A stretch of 9,043 nucleotides of DNA from Chloroflexi bacterium RBG_16_68_14 (GCA_001796995.1 MGOB01000051.1:30959-40001), one strand, 5' to 3'; positions 1-7,679 are shown, counted from the stretch's first letter. Made by a program: numbers and translations. The notes: generated from the sequence alone by a model not told the origin.

Positions 1-710
1 TGGACATCCGCGAGGTCATCGCGCGCGTCGTGGACGGTTCCCGCTTCGAGGAGTTCAAGCCGCTCTACGGTCGGACGTTGGTCACTGCCTGGGCATCGAT
101 CCACGGGTTCCCGGTTGGCATCCTGGGCAATAACGGCGTGCTCTTCTCGGATTCCTCCGAAAAGGCTGCGCAGTTCATCCAGCTCTGCAACCAGATCGAT
201 GTCCCGATCATCTTCCTGCAGAACATCACCGGCTACATCGTCGGCAAGGTCTACGAGCAGGGCGGCATCGTCAAGGACGGTTCCAAGATGATCAACGCGG
301 TCTCTAACTCCAAGGTTCCGCATATCACAGTCATCATCGGCGCCAGTTACGGCGCTGGGAACTACGGGATGGGCGGCCGGGCGTACGACACGCGCTTCGT
401 GTTCACGTGGCCGACCGCGAAGATCGCGGTGATGGGCCCGAAGCAGCTTGCCGGCGTCATGTCTATCGTGCGGCGCCGGTCAGCGGCAGCCGCCGGGCGC
501 GAGTTCGATGAGGAAGAGGACGCTCGCATTACGGCGGCGGTCGAGGACCGGACGGAAAAGGAGTCGCTTGCGCTCTACGCTACCGGGCGCGTGGCTGATG
601 ACGGCATTATCGACCCCCGCGACACGCGCACGGTGCTCGGGATCACTCTTTCCGCCTGCCACAACGCGGAAGTCAAGGGCGCCGAGGGTTACGGCGTCTT
701 CAGGATGTAG
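1..710 (+). CDS. Acyl-CoA carboxylase carboxyltransferase (beta) subunit, MCC/GCC type, 5' partial
   Basis: This is the C-terminal part of the biotin-dependent carboxyltransferase that moves CO2 from carboxybiotin to an acyl-CoA. The frame is open from base 3 (Asp-Ile-Arg-Glu-Val) to TAG at 708-710, so the start lies upstream of the window; the GTG at 30 is internal. Seen: FLQNITGYIVGK, then the glycine-rich GASYGAGNYGMGGRAYD around 339-392, KIAVMGPKQLAGVM, a KESLALYATGR...DDGIIDP segment and the family-typical C-terminus YGVFRM. These match the crotonase-fold C-domain of methylcrotonyl-/geranyl-CoA carboxylase beta subunits more closely than propionyl-CoA carboxylase. The usual Cys of GMCGR is Gly here. 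The alpha subunit starts 5 bases after the stop, so the two form one holoenzyme. MCC versus GCC specificity cannot be decided, because much of the substrate pocket lies in the missing N-domain. Confidence 0.93.
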   Translation, partial: DIREVIARVVDGSRFEEFKPLYGRTLVTAWASIHGFPVGILGNNGVLFSDSSEKAAQFIQLCNQIDVPIIFLQNITGYIVGKVYEQGGIVKDGSKMINAVSNSKVPHITVIIGASYGAGNYGMGGRAYDTRFVFTWPTAKIAVMGPKQLAGVMSIVRRRSAAAAGREFDEEEDARITAAVEDRTEKESLALYATGRVADDGIIDPRDTRTVLGITLSACHNAEVKGAEGYGVFRM

Positions 711-715
711 CGCGG

Positions 716-2701
716 ATGCCACGAATCACCAATCTGCTGATTGCCAACCGTGGCGAGATCGCACGCCGCATCATACGGGCAGCGCGTGAGATGGGCATTG
801 CGACCGTCGCGGTCTACGCCGATCCTGATGCAACCGCCCCGTTTGTGCGCGAGGCGGATGAGGCGGTGGCGCTGCGGGGCACCACCAGCGCCGAGACTTA
901 CCTGGACGTGGCGAAGATCCTCGACGCCGCTCGGCGCACCGGCGTGAACGGCGTCCACCCGGGCTATGGCTTTCTGGCCGAGAACGCGGAGTTTGCGCGC
1001 GCCGTGATCGGCGCTGGCCTAGCCTGGGTGGGTCCGCGGCCGGAGGCCATGGCTGCGATGGGCGACAAGCTCGCAGCCAAGAAGCTGATGACGGAGGCGC
1101 GGGTGCCCACTCTGCCAGCCATCGAGGTAACGGGCGGGGCAGGCGACGAGGACCGCGAGCGGGCGCGTGAGGTGGGCTACCCGTTGTTAGTGAAGGCGTC
1201 GGGCGGCGGTGGAGGCAAGGGCATGCGCGTTGTGGGCAGCGAGGCCGATCTGACCGAGGCGATAGCCGGCGCCCGGCGCGAAGCCGCAGGAGCGTTCGGC
1301 AACGACACTGTGTTCCTCGAGCGTTACCTCCAGGCCGCCCGCCACGTAGAGGTCCAGGTCTTTGGCGACCGGCACGGGAACATCGTCCATTGCTTCGAGC
1401 GAGAGTGCTCTATCCAGCGCCGCCACCAGAAGATCATCGAGGAGGCGCCGTCGGCGGCGGTCGACGCCGGGCTGCGTCTCAAGCTGGGCGAGGCCGCCGT
1501 GGCGGCCGGCAAGGCCATCAGCTACGACAATGCCGGCACCGTCGAGTTTCTGCTGGACAACCAAGAGAACTTCTATTTCCTGGAAATGAACACCCGCCTG
1601 CAGGTGGAGCACCCGGTGACAGAGGAGATCACCGGGCTGGACTTGGTTCGCGAGCAGATCCGGGTGGCGGAGGGCGATCCGCTTTCGTTCCGCCAGCAGG
1701 ACCTGCGCATCAACGGCCACGCGATTGAGGCACGCGTCTACGCCGAGGACCCGGCGAACGATTTCCTTCCGGCCACCGGCCGGCTGGTCACCTGGGATCC
1801 GGACCCCACGTTGCCGGCGCGCTTCGAGTCCGGCATGGAGACTGGTTCCGAGGTCTCGGTGCACTTCGATCCTATGCTCGCCAAGGTCATCGTGCACGCG
1901 CGCACGCGCGTTGAGGCCGCGCTGCGGCTGGCGAACGTGCTGGAGCGGTTGCGGTTGCATGGAGTGGCCACCAACCGTGACTTTCTGGTGAATGTCCTGC
2001 GGCACGATGCCTTCCTTTCGGGCGACACGAGCACCGATTTTGTGGATCGGCACCGCCCGGCGCGCGAGCGCCACGTACGGGCGGAAGAAGTGCGAGCGGC
2101 GGCGCTTGCGGTCGCGCTCGCCGCGCAGCAGGCACACCGGGCTGAGGCGCGTGTGCTCAAGACCATTCCCTCCGGTTGGCGGAACAATCCTTCGACGTTG
2201 CAACACGTACGCTTCGTGCACCGTGGCGAGGATATCATCACCGAGTACCTGCGCAACGGGGACGGCAGCTTTATCTACGACATAAATGGACATCGCGGCG
2301 AGGCTCGCATCATCCGGTCGGGAGACGGGCGGATCGAGCTTGAGATCGACGGCGTGCAGCGTACGTTGTCCGTGGTCAGTGATGGCCTTCGTCACTGGGT
2401 GCAGAGCGCGACCGGCGAGGTACGGCTGGTCGAGATCCCCCGCTTCCCGGAGCCCGAGCAGGAGCACGTCGCAGGCGGCTACTCGGCGCCCATGCCGGGC
2501 AATATCGCGGCGGTGAACGTCGAACCCGGCCAACGGGTCAGCGCCGGCCAAGTGTTGATCATCGTCGAAGCGATGAAGATGGAGCACCTCATCACCTGCG
2601 CGGAAGACGGCATCGTGAAAGAAGTGCGCGTCACCGTGGGCGCGCAGGTTGAGGCCGGGCAGGTGCTGCTGGTTGTTGACACGGGGGAGAGCGAGGGATG
2701 A
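716..2701 (+). CDS. Acyl-CoA carboxylase biotin carboxylase/BCCP (alpha) subunit
   Basis: This 661-aa cytosolic enzyme carboxylates its own biotin with ATP and bicarbonate, then hands the carboxybiotin to the beta subunit. Domains in order: biotin carboxylase N-domain (about 1-110, HPGYGFLAEN from H81), ATP-grasp (about 115-320) with glycine loop G163-R171, then C-domain to about 445. A less conserved stretch (about 447-585) follows, in the place of the BT domain that docks the beta subunit. A biotinyl domain (about 588-661) ends the protein, with EAMKMEH and biotin acceptor K621. Catalytic and ATP-site residues correspond to E. coli AccC: K239, E277, E290, N292, R294 and E298 are all present, so the enzyme should be active. 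Length and layout are those of MCC/GCC alpha subunits. It starts 5 bases after the beta gene, with a modest AGGA (702-705) upstream. The stop overlaps the next ATG (ATGA, 2698-2701). Confidence 0.96.
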   Translation: MPRITNLLIANRGEIARRIIRAAREMGIATVAVYADPDATAPFVREADEAVALRGTTSAETYLDVAKILDAARRTGVNGVHPGYGFLAENAEFARAVIGAGLAWVGPRPEAMAAMGDKLAAKKLMTEARVPTLPAIEVTGGAGDEDRERAREVGYPLLVKASGGGGGKGMRVVGSEADLTEAIAGARREAAGAFGNDTVFLERYLQAARHVEVQVFGDRHGNIVHCFERECSIQRRHQKIIEEAPSAAVDAGLRLKLGEAAVAAGKAISYDNAGTVEFLLDNQENFYFLEMNTRLQVEHPVTEEITGLDLVREQIRVAEGDPLSFRQQDLRINGHAIEARVYAEDPANDFLPATGRLVTWDPDPTLPARFESGMETGSEVSVHFDPMLAKVIVHARTRVEAALRLANVLERLRLHGVATNRDFLVNVLRHDAFLSGDTSTDFVDRHRPARERHVRAEEVRAAALAVALAAQQAHRAEARVLKTIPSGWRNNPSTLQHVRFVHRGEDIITEYLRNGDGSFIYDINGHRGEARIIRSGDGRIELEIDGVQRTLSVVSDGLRHWVQSATGEVRLVEIPRFPEPEQEHVAGGYSAPMPGNIAAVNVEPGQRVSAGQVLIIVEAMKMEHLITCAEDGIVKEVRVTVGAQVEAGQVLLVVDTGESEG

Positions 2702-3507
2702 GCACCAGGTTGGATGAGATCATCGACGACCTGGAGGAGGAACAGGCGGCGTTGGGGAGGGTGCTGGACGCCCTCTCCGCGGCAGATTGGGACACTCCGA
2801 CCCACGCGCCGGGCTGGTCAGTGCGTGATCAGGTCTCCCACCTGGCTTTCTTCGATGAGGCGGCGTCACGGGCGATGACGGACCGCGAAGCCTTCGCGGC
2901 TGAGGTGCGCGCCGCTCCGCAGGGGGCTTCGGATCTGGAGGGCCCTTACTTGGCGCGTGGCCGGGGGATGGCGCCCAGCGGCGTGCTCGACTGGTGGCGC
3001 ACGGCAAGCAGCAGGCTCATCGGCACGGCGCGCACACTGGACCCGAAGGCGCGTCTGCCCTGGTACGGTCCTGACATGAGCCCGGCGTCGTTCATCACCG
3101 CACGGCTGATGGAAACCTGGTCGCATGGCCTTGATGTCGTCGATGTGGTGGACGGCGATCGGCCCGACACCGATAGGCTCCGCCACGTGGCGTTCCTGGG
3201 GGTGCGCACGCGCGCACACAGCTACATCGTCCGCGGGATGCAACCGCCCGAAACGCCAATGCGTGTGGAGCTCACGTCGCCTTCGGGGGAGAAGTGGGTG
3301 CTCGGCGATGTTGACGCCGGGGACGTGATTCGGGGCAAGGCGACGGACTTCTGCCGAGTGGTCACGCAGCGCCGTCACCTAGCGGATACGAACCTGGAGG
3401 TTCGTGGTCCGGCTGCTGAGGAATGGATGGCCATCGCCCAGGCGTTCGCCGGCCCGCCTGGGCGGGGCCGCCGGCCCGGGGAGTTTGCCAGGGAGACGCA
3501 GGCGTGA
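2698..3507 (+). CDS. TIGR03084-like metal-binding protein (MDMPI/DinB-type fold)
   Basis: This 269-aa protein has the N-terminal four-helix fold of mycothiol-dependent maleylpyruvate isomerase relatives (about 1-150). THAPGWSVRDQVSHLAFFDEAA carries H48, and METWSHGLDV carries E139 and H143; these three are the likely divalent-metal ligands of the fold. The second half ends with RGKATDFCRVVTQRR and a terminal AQAFAGPPGRGRRP, a pattern I associate with the TIGR03084 family. No reaction is established for that family; related proteins use a low-molecular-weight thiol, which would be an inference here. It overlaps the alpha-subunit gene by four bases, with a GGAG (2686-2689) eight bases before the ATG. 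It sits between the carboxylase and the hydratase, so it probably acts on or protects an intermediate of the same pathway. Family call is fairly firm; function unknown. Confidence 0.82.
   Translation: MSTRLDEIIDDLEEEQAALGRVLDALSAADWDTPTHAPGWSVRDQVSHLAFFDEAASRAMTDREAFAAEVRAAPQGASDLEGPYLARGRGMAPSGVLDWWRTASSRLIGTARTLDPKARLPWYGPDMSPASFITARLMETWSHGLDVVDVVDGDRPDTDRLRHVAFLGVRTRAHSYIVRGMQPPETPMRVELTSPSGEKWVLGDVDAGDVIRGKATDFCRVVTQRRHLADTNLEVRGPAAEEWMAIAQAFAGPPGRGRRPGEFARETQA
3490..3495 (+). promoter_or_regulatory. Ribosome binding site AGGGAG that fixes the hydratase start
   Basis: AGGGAG lies 8 bases upstream of GTG 3504. It supports GTG 3504 as the true start over an in-frame ATG at 3423, which lies inside the preceding gene and would add 27 residues with no resemblance to the crotonase N-terminus. 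Confidence 0.75.
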
Positions 3508-4289
3508 GCGAGGAACTCGTGCACCTCGAAGTCACGGGCGGGGTCGCCACGGTCACGCTCGACTCGCCTGCGAACCGCAACGCGCTGTCCCGTGCCCTTA
3601 TGACCGGGCTGGAGGAGAGCTTGGACGCGGCGCTTGCCGATGATCGCGCGCGGCTGATCGTCCTGACGGGCACGGGGCCGGTCTTCTGCTCCGGCGCCGA
3701 TCTGAAGGAACTGGGCACCGGCGGCGGAAGCGGGCAGGGCGCTGGACCGGGCGGGCTGGTCACGATCATCAAACGGATCTGGTACTCGCCGAAGCCTGTC
3801 ATCGCCCGTGTCGGTGGCCCGGCACGCGCTGGCGGCATAGGCTTGGTCGCGGCCTGCGACATAGCCGTGTCCGTAGAGGGCGCAACTTTCGCTTTCAGCG
3901 AGGTGCGCATCGGCGTGATCCCTGCGATCATCTCCGTCGTCATTCTGCCGAAGCTCGGCCCTACGAAGGGAATGGAGCTCTTCCTGACTGGGGAAACATT
4001 CGACGCCGGCGAAGCCGTGCGGCTCGGCCTGCTGAACGCGGCCGTGCCCGCAGACCAGCTCGACGAGAGCATCGGCCGCTACGCCAGCAGCATCCTCAAA
4101 GGCGCGCCCGGGGCGCTTGCGGGCTGCAAACGATTGGTGCACGAGGTCCCGGGGATGGCCCTCGATGCTGCCTTCGCACTGACATCCGGGTTGTCAGCGG
4201 CGTATTTCGCCTCGGAGGAGGCGCGCGAGGGCATGGCGGCCTTCGTGGAAAAGCGCCCGCCTCGCTGGGCCGAGGGGCGCGATGGCTGA
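3504..4289 (+). CDS. Enoyl-CoA hydratase/isomerase (crotonase), methylglutaconyl-CoA hydratase-like
   Basis: This 261-aa crotonase is read from GTG 3504, which overlaps the previous stop as GTGA. It probably hydrates the glutaconyl-type CoA ester made by the carboxylase. Seen: N-terminal beta hairpin (VATVTLDSPANRNALS), oxyanion-hole segment CSGADL (62-67), AGGIGLVAACD (109-119) giving the second oxyanion glycine, and SEVRIGVIPAIIS (132-144). The latter has the Ile-Pro-Ala-Ile-Ile-Ser form I associate with LiuC/AtuE-type hydratases, not the common IPGAGGTQR. E133 aligns with the second catalytic Glu of rat mitochondrial hydratase (E164). The first (E144) is replaced by G113, so acid-base chemistry must differ from the two-Glu mechanism or use another residue. 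The gene ends inside the AtuA gene (8-base overlap). Exact substrate is inferred from context. Confidence 0.9.
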   Translation: MSEELVHLEVTGGVATVTLDSPANRNALSRALMTGLEESLDAALADDRARLIVLTGTGPVFCSGADLKELGTGGGSGQGAGPGGLVTIIKRIWYSPKPVIARVGGPARAGGIGLVAACDIAVSVEGATFAFSEVRIGVIPAIISVVILPKLGPTKGMELFLTGETFDAGEAVRLGLLNAAVPADQLDESIGRYASSILKGAPGALAGCKRLVHEVPGMALDAAFALTSGLSAAYFASEEAREGMAAFVEKRPPRWAEGRDG

Positions 4290-6081
4290 CCCAGCGACGC
4301 CGGTCCTGCGCATCGCCAACTGCTCGGGCTTCTACGGGGATCGCCTCTCCGCGGCCCGCGAGATGGTCGAGGGCGGGCCGATCGACTTCTTGACCGGCGA
4401 CTATCTCGCTGAGCTGACGCTCCTCATCCTCTGGAAGATGCAGCAGAAAGACAGCAACGGAGGCTATGCCCTCACGTTCCTGCGGCAGATGGAAGAGGTG
4501 CTGGGAACCTGCCTTGAGAGGGGCATCAAGATCGTAACCAACGCCGGCGGGCTCAATCCTGCGGCGCTCGCCGCGCGAATGCGCGAACTCGCGGATCGCC
4601 TGGGGCTGCAGGCACAAATCGCGCACATCGAGGGCGACGACATCCTCGCGAAGCTTCCCGAGCTGCAAGCCCGCGGTGAGAAGCTGGCCCACCTGGACAC
4701 TGGTCGGCCGCTTGCCGGATCCGGCATCGAGCCGGTGGCCGCCAATGCCTACCTGGGCGCTTGGGGGATCGTCGCGGCGCTCAACACCGGCGCCGATGTG
4801 GTCATTTGCCCTCGCGTCACCGACGCGTCGCTGGTCGTCGGCCCGTCCGCTTGGCACTTCGGGTGGAGCAAGTCCGACTGGAACCGCCTCGCCTCGGCAG
4901 TGGTCGCGGGCCACATCGTAGAGTGCGGCGCCCAGGCTACCGGCGGCAACTACTCGTTCTTTCAGGAAGTGCCCGGCCTGCAGCATCCTGGCTTCCCGAT
5001 CGCCGAGATGCACCAGGACGGATCGTTCGTCGTGACGAAGCATGAGGGCACGGGTGGTCTGGTCTCTCTCGGCACCGTCACGGCGCAGTTGCTCTACGAG
5101 ATCGGCGGCGAGCGCTACATGAACCCGGACGTGGTGGCGCGATTCGACACCATCCACCTGGAGCAGCAAGGCCCTGACCGGGTGTTGGTGACCGGCGTGC
5201 GTGGCGAACCGGCCCCGGAGGCAACGAAGGTGTGCATCAACTACCTCGGCGGCTTCCGCAACACGATGACTTTCGTCCTCACCGGGCTGGATATCGAAGG
5301 GAAGGCGAGGCTCGCCGAGGAGACGCTGTTCGCGGAACTGGGTGGCAGGGATCGCTTCGACGAGGTGACCGTGAAGCTCACCCGCTCGGACCGGGAGAAT
5401 CCCGGGTCGAACGAGGAGGCCAGCGCCTTCCTGCGGGTAACGGTGAAGGATAGAGACCCGCGCAAGGTCGGCCGCGCGTTCTCCGGCGCGGTCGTCGAGA
5501 TGGCGCTCGCGAATTACCCGGGCTTCTACATGACGTCGGGGCCTTCCTCGGAAGTCTCGTATGGCGTGTACTGGCCGGCGCTCGTCCCTGTCGATGCCAT
5601 CGACCAGGTGGTCGTGGCGCACGACGGTTCGCGGATCCAGGTCCCGCCGGTGAAGCCGGAGGTAAGCGTATCGGTAGAGCCTGTTGTGGGGCCTTCCGTG
5701 CGGGCGGCGGGCGGGCGGACCACACGTGTGCCGCTGGGCACCATCTTTGGCGCCCGCTCGGGCGACAAGGGCGGCAACGCCAATGTCGGCCTGTGGGCGC
5801 GCAGCGACGCCGGGTACGCCTGGCTGGCGGACTACCTCACAGTCGAACGTTTCAAGGAACTCGTGGGCGAGGCGCGGGACCTCGAAGTACGGCGCTACCA
5901 GCTCCCGAACCTGCGGGCGCTCAACTTCGTGGTCGTCGGGCTGCTCGGGGAGGGCGTCGCTTCCTCCACGCGGACGGATGCGCAGGCCAAGAGCTTGGGC
6001 GAATATGTGCGCGCGAAACTGGTTGATCTGCCGGTGGCGCTGCTTGCGGATGCGCCCGCCCGCCCGACGGCGGAATCCTGA
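4282..6081 (+). CDS. Acyclic terpene utilization AtuA family protein (DUF1446 plus C-terminal AtuA-like domain)
   Basis: This 599-aa protein has two domains. The large N-terminal one (about 8-450) is the DUF1446/AtuA domain: NCSGFYGDR (13-21), DFLTGDYLAELTLLIL, TNAGGLNP, and CPRVTDASLVVGPSAWHFGW. The C-terminal one (about 485-585) carries GARSGDKGGNANVGLW at 490-505, the hallmark of the small AtuA-associated domain that is a separate gene in some organisms. AtuA is needed for citronellol/geraniol use in Pseudomonas, but its biochemical role is not established. No signal peptide or membrane segment is visible, so it is cytosolic. The ATG lies within the hydratase gene, with GAGGGG (4272-4277) just upstream. 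The last 15 or so residues are Ala/Pro-rich and look disordered. It is the last gene of the + strand operon. Confidence 0.92.
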   Translation: MADPATPVLRIANCSGFYGDRLSAAREMVEGGPIDFLTGDYLAELTLLILWKMQQKDSNGGYALTFLRQMEEVLGTCLERGIKIVTNAGGLNPAALAARMRELADRLGLQAQIAHIEGDDILAKLPELQARGEKLAHLDTGRPLAGSGIEPVAANAYLGAWGIVAALNTGADVVICPRVTDASLVVGPSAWHFGWSKSDWNRLASAVVAGHIVECGAQATGGNYSFFQEVPGLQHPGFPIAEMHQDGSFVVTKHEGTGGLVSLGTVTAQLLYEIGGERYMNPDVVARFDTIHLEQQGPDRVLVTGVRGEPAPEATKVCINYLGGFRNTMTFVLTGLDIEGKARLAEETLFAELGGRDRFDEVTVKLTRSDRENPGSNEEASAFLRVTVKDRDPRKVGRAFSGAVVEMALANYPGFYMTSGPSSEVSYGVYWPALVPVDAIDQVVVAHDGSRIQVPPVKPEVSVSVEPVVGPSVRAAGGRTTRVPLGTIFGARSGDKGGNANVGLWARSDAGYAWLADYLTVERFKELVGEARDLEVRRYQLPNLRALNFVVVGLLGEGVASSTRTDAQAKSLGEYVRAKLVDLPVALLADAPARPTAES

Positions 6082-6109
6082 TTCAGATACAGGTCCAGTT
6101 TCAACCTGC

Positions 6110-6165
6110 AGGCCCTTCTGGGCTTCTTATCGCCCTTCAAAAGGGAGACCCCGCCTTCTCAGGCG
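6110..6165. terminator. Three small hairpins in the convergent gap; possible terminator
   Basis: Between the end of the AtuA gene (6081) and the end of the opposing dehydrogenase (6205) three stem-loops follow each other. AGGCCC/GGGCTT has loop TTCT (6110-6125, one G-U pair) and is followed by CTTAT. CCCTT/AAGGG has loop CAA (6133-6145). CGCCT/AGGCG has loop TCTC (6152-6165). None has a proper T-tract, so factor-independent termination is uncertain, but the position fits transcript ends from both sides. The rest of the 123-base gap holds no gene. Confidence 0.35.
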
Positions 6166-6204
6166 TGAAGGAGATCGAGCTGCTCTAGCTGCGCGGCGCG
6201 CGAG

Positions 6205-7362
6205 CTAGTACGACCTGGGCAGGCCGAGGACGTGCTCGCCGATGTAGTTGAGGATCATCTCCCTCGATACGGGGGCCGTCCGCAGCATGCGAATGAGAGG
6301 CCAGAGGGTGATGATATCCATCTCGCCGGTGAAGCCTGCGCCGCCGTGCACTTCGATGGCCAGGTCGCAGGCCTCGATGGCGGCCTCGGCGGCGGCGAAC
6401 TTGGCCATGTTCGAATAGGGCCCGGCGCTGCCGCCCTTGTCGAACGTCGTCGCCGCCTGTCGAGCCATCAGCGCCGCCAGCTCCAGGTGCGTCTTGGCGA
6501 TGGCCATGGGGTGCTGCAAACCCTGGTGTGCCCCGATGGGGACATCGAACACCACCCGCTCGCGGGCGTAGGAGACCGCCTTGCCCAGCACGTATCGCCC
6601 CAGACCCACTCCCAAGGCGGCGGCGCTGATCCGCTCCGGGTTCAGGGCGTCGAACAGGTAGCGAGCCCCCATCCCCTCGCGGCCCACCAGGCTCTCGCGA
6701 GGCACGCGGACGTCGTCCAAGAAGATAGTGAACTGCCGCTCGGGGTGGAGGATCTGCGTGTCCTGCTGCGTGAGCTCCACTCCTGCCGAGCGCGGGTCGA
6801 CCAGGAACAACGATAGGCCCTCGCGCTTGTCCTCCGCCTCGTCGAAGGGCGTGGTGCGCGTTACCATCATGATGTAATCAACCTCGTTGGCGCCGGTGAT
6901 GAATGCCTTCTGGCCGCTCAGGAGGTAGGAGTCGCCGTCCCTTCGGGCCAGCGTTTCGATGCGAAAGCTGTTGGAGCCAGCGGTCGGCTCGGTGATGGCG
7001 AAGCAGGCGCGCTCGCGACCGGTGGCCAGGGCCGGCAGGTATCTCTTCTTCTGCTCCTCGGTTCCGTGCTTGGCGATGAGTGTGACGTCCATGACGCTAC
7101 TCACCACCAGCAAGAGCAGGGGGATGCCCTGGTTGCCCATCTCCTCCAGCAGTACGGCCATCTCTTTCATGCCCAGGCCGGCGCCGCCGTACTCCTGGGG
7201 AACCAGCATACCCAGATAGCCGCCGGCGGCCAGTTCCGCCCACAGCTCCTCGGTGAACCTCCCCTCGCGGGAGCAGGCCAGCCAGTACGAGCGGCCGTAC
7301 TTCTCCGCCAGGGCGCCCACGAATTGCTTGATGAGCTGCTCCTCTTCAGTCAGTTCCAGCAT
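6205..7362 (-). CDS. Acyl-CoA dehydrogenase (FAD), isovaleryl-CoA dehydrogenase-like active site
   Basis: This 385-aa flavoenzyme oxidises an acyl-CoA to its trans-2-enoyl-CoA and passes electrons to an electron-transfer flavoprotein. N-terminal helical domain about 1-115; beta domain about 116-225 with FAITEPTAGSNS (121-132) and SGQKAFITGA (149-158) contacting FAD; C-terminal helical domain with VHGGAGFTGE (338-347). The Glu of the common C-terminal YEGT motif is absent: the aligned segment reads RTAPVSREM, with Ala363. E243 in LNPERISAA falls where isovaleryl-CoA dehydrogenase has its catalytic Glu, so the base is probably E243. The ending EHVLGLPRSY is intact. ATG at 7362 is preceded by a perfect ribosome binding site. 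It faces the carboxylase operon and could provide its enoyl-CoA substrate; this link is inferred. Confidence 0.93.
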   Translation of the reverse strand: MLELTEEEQLIKQFVGALAEKYGRSYWLACSREGRFTEELWAELAAGGYLGMLVPQEYGGAGLGMKEMAVLLEEMGNQGIPLLLLVVSSVMDVTLIAKHGTEEQKKRYLPALATGRERACFAITEPTAGSNSFRIETLARRDGDSYLLSGQKAFITGANEVDYIMMVTRTTPFDEAEDKREGLSLFLVDPRSAGVELTQQDTQILHPERQFTIFLDDVRVPRESLVGREGMGARYLFDALNPERISAAALGVGLGRYVLGKAVSYARERVVFDVPIGAHQGLQHPMAIAKTHLELAALMARQAATTFDKGGSAGPYSNMAKFAAAEAAIEACDLAIEVHGGAGFTGEMDIITLWPLIRMLRTAPVSREMILNYIGEHVLGLPRSY

Positions 7363-7368
7363 GTCAGA

Positions 7369-7374
7369 CCTCCT
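7369..7374 (-). promoter_or_regulatory. Consensus Shine-Dalgarno AGGAGG of the acyl-CoA dehydrogenase gene
   Basis: On the minus strand AGGAGG lies six bases before the ATG at 7362-7360. It fixes this start and predicts strong translation initiation. Confidence 0.85.
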
Positions 7375-7462
7375 GGTGGCTAGCGTCTATTGTGGCAAGG
7401 GGGCACAGAGAGCATAGTCGGACTTGTCGTTGGTTTGGTTATCAGGTCTCCGGCCATGAGAC

Positions 7463-7491
7463 AGACTAGCTCCTCCGCGGCCAGTTGCCAA
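7463..7491 (-). promoter_or_regulatory. Possible sigma70-type promoter for the acyl-CoA dehydrogenase
   Basis: On the minus strand TTGGCA (7491-7486; 5 of 6 to TTGACA) and TAGTCT (7468-7463; only T, A and final T match TATAAT) are separated by exactly 17 bases. Transcription would start near 7456 and leave a leader of about 95 bases that contains one copy of the TCGGACTTGTC motif (7418-7428). The -10 match is weak, so this is a candidate only. Confidence 0.3.
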
Positions 7492-7679
7492 ACCGGTGCT
7501 TGTGCGCTACAACACCGAGAACGCGCACGTTTCTTCCGTCCGCTGAGAGGATTGCGCCTGATAAGGTAGCACTACGGGCGCGGCGATGCACCATCTCGTA
7601 CGCTGCGCACGGGCTCGGCGATAGGAACCCAGGTCACCCGGCATCGCCAGTCGCGCGAAAATGCTCAGGATCTTGAGGA

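Noticed and set aside
1187..2587. Long open frame (466 codons) on the minus strand
   Set aside because: It lies wholly opposite the biotin carboxylase gene, whose motifs are unmistakable. High GC at third codon positions keeps the antisense frame open; its translation shows no family motif.
4096..5622. Long open frame (508 codons) on the minus strand
   Set aside because: Antisense to the AtuA and hydratase genes, His/Arg/Asp-rich with no recognisable domain; a compositional shadow.
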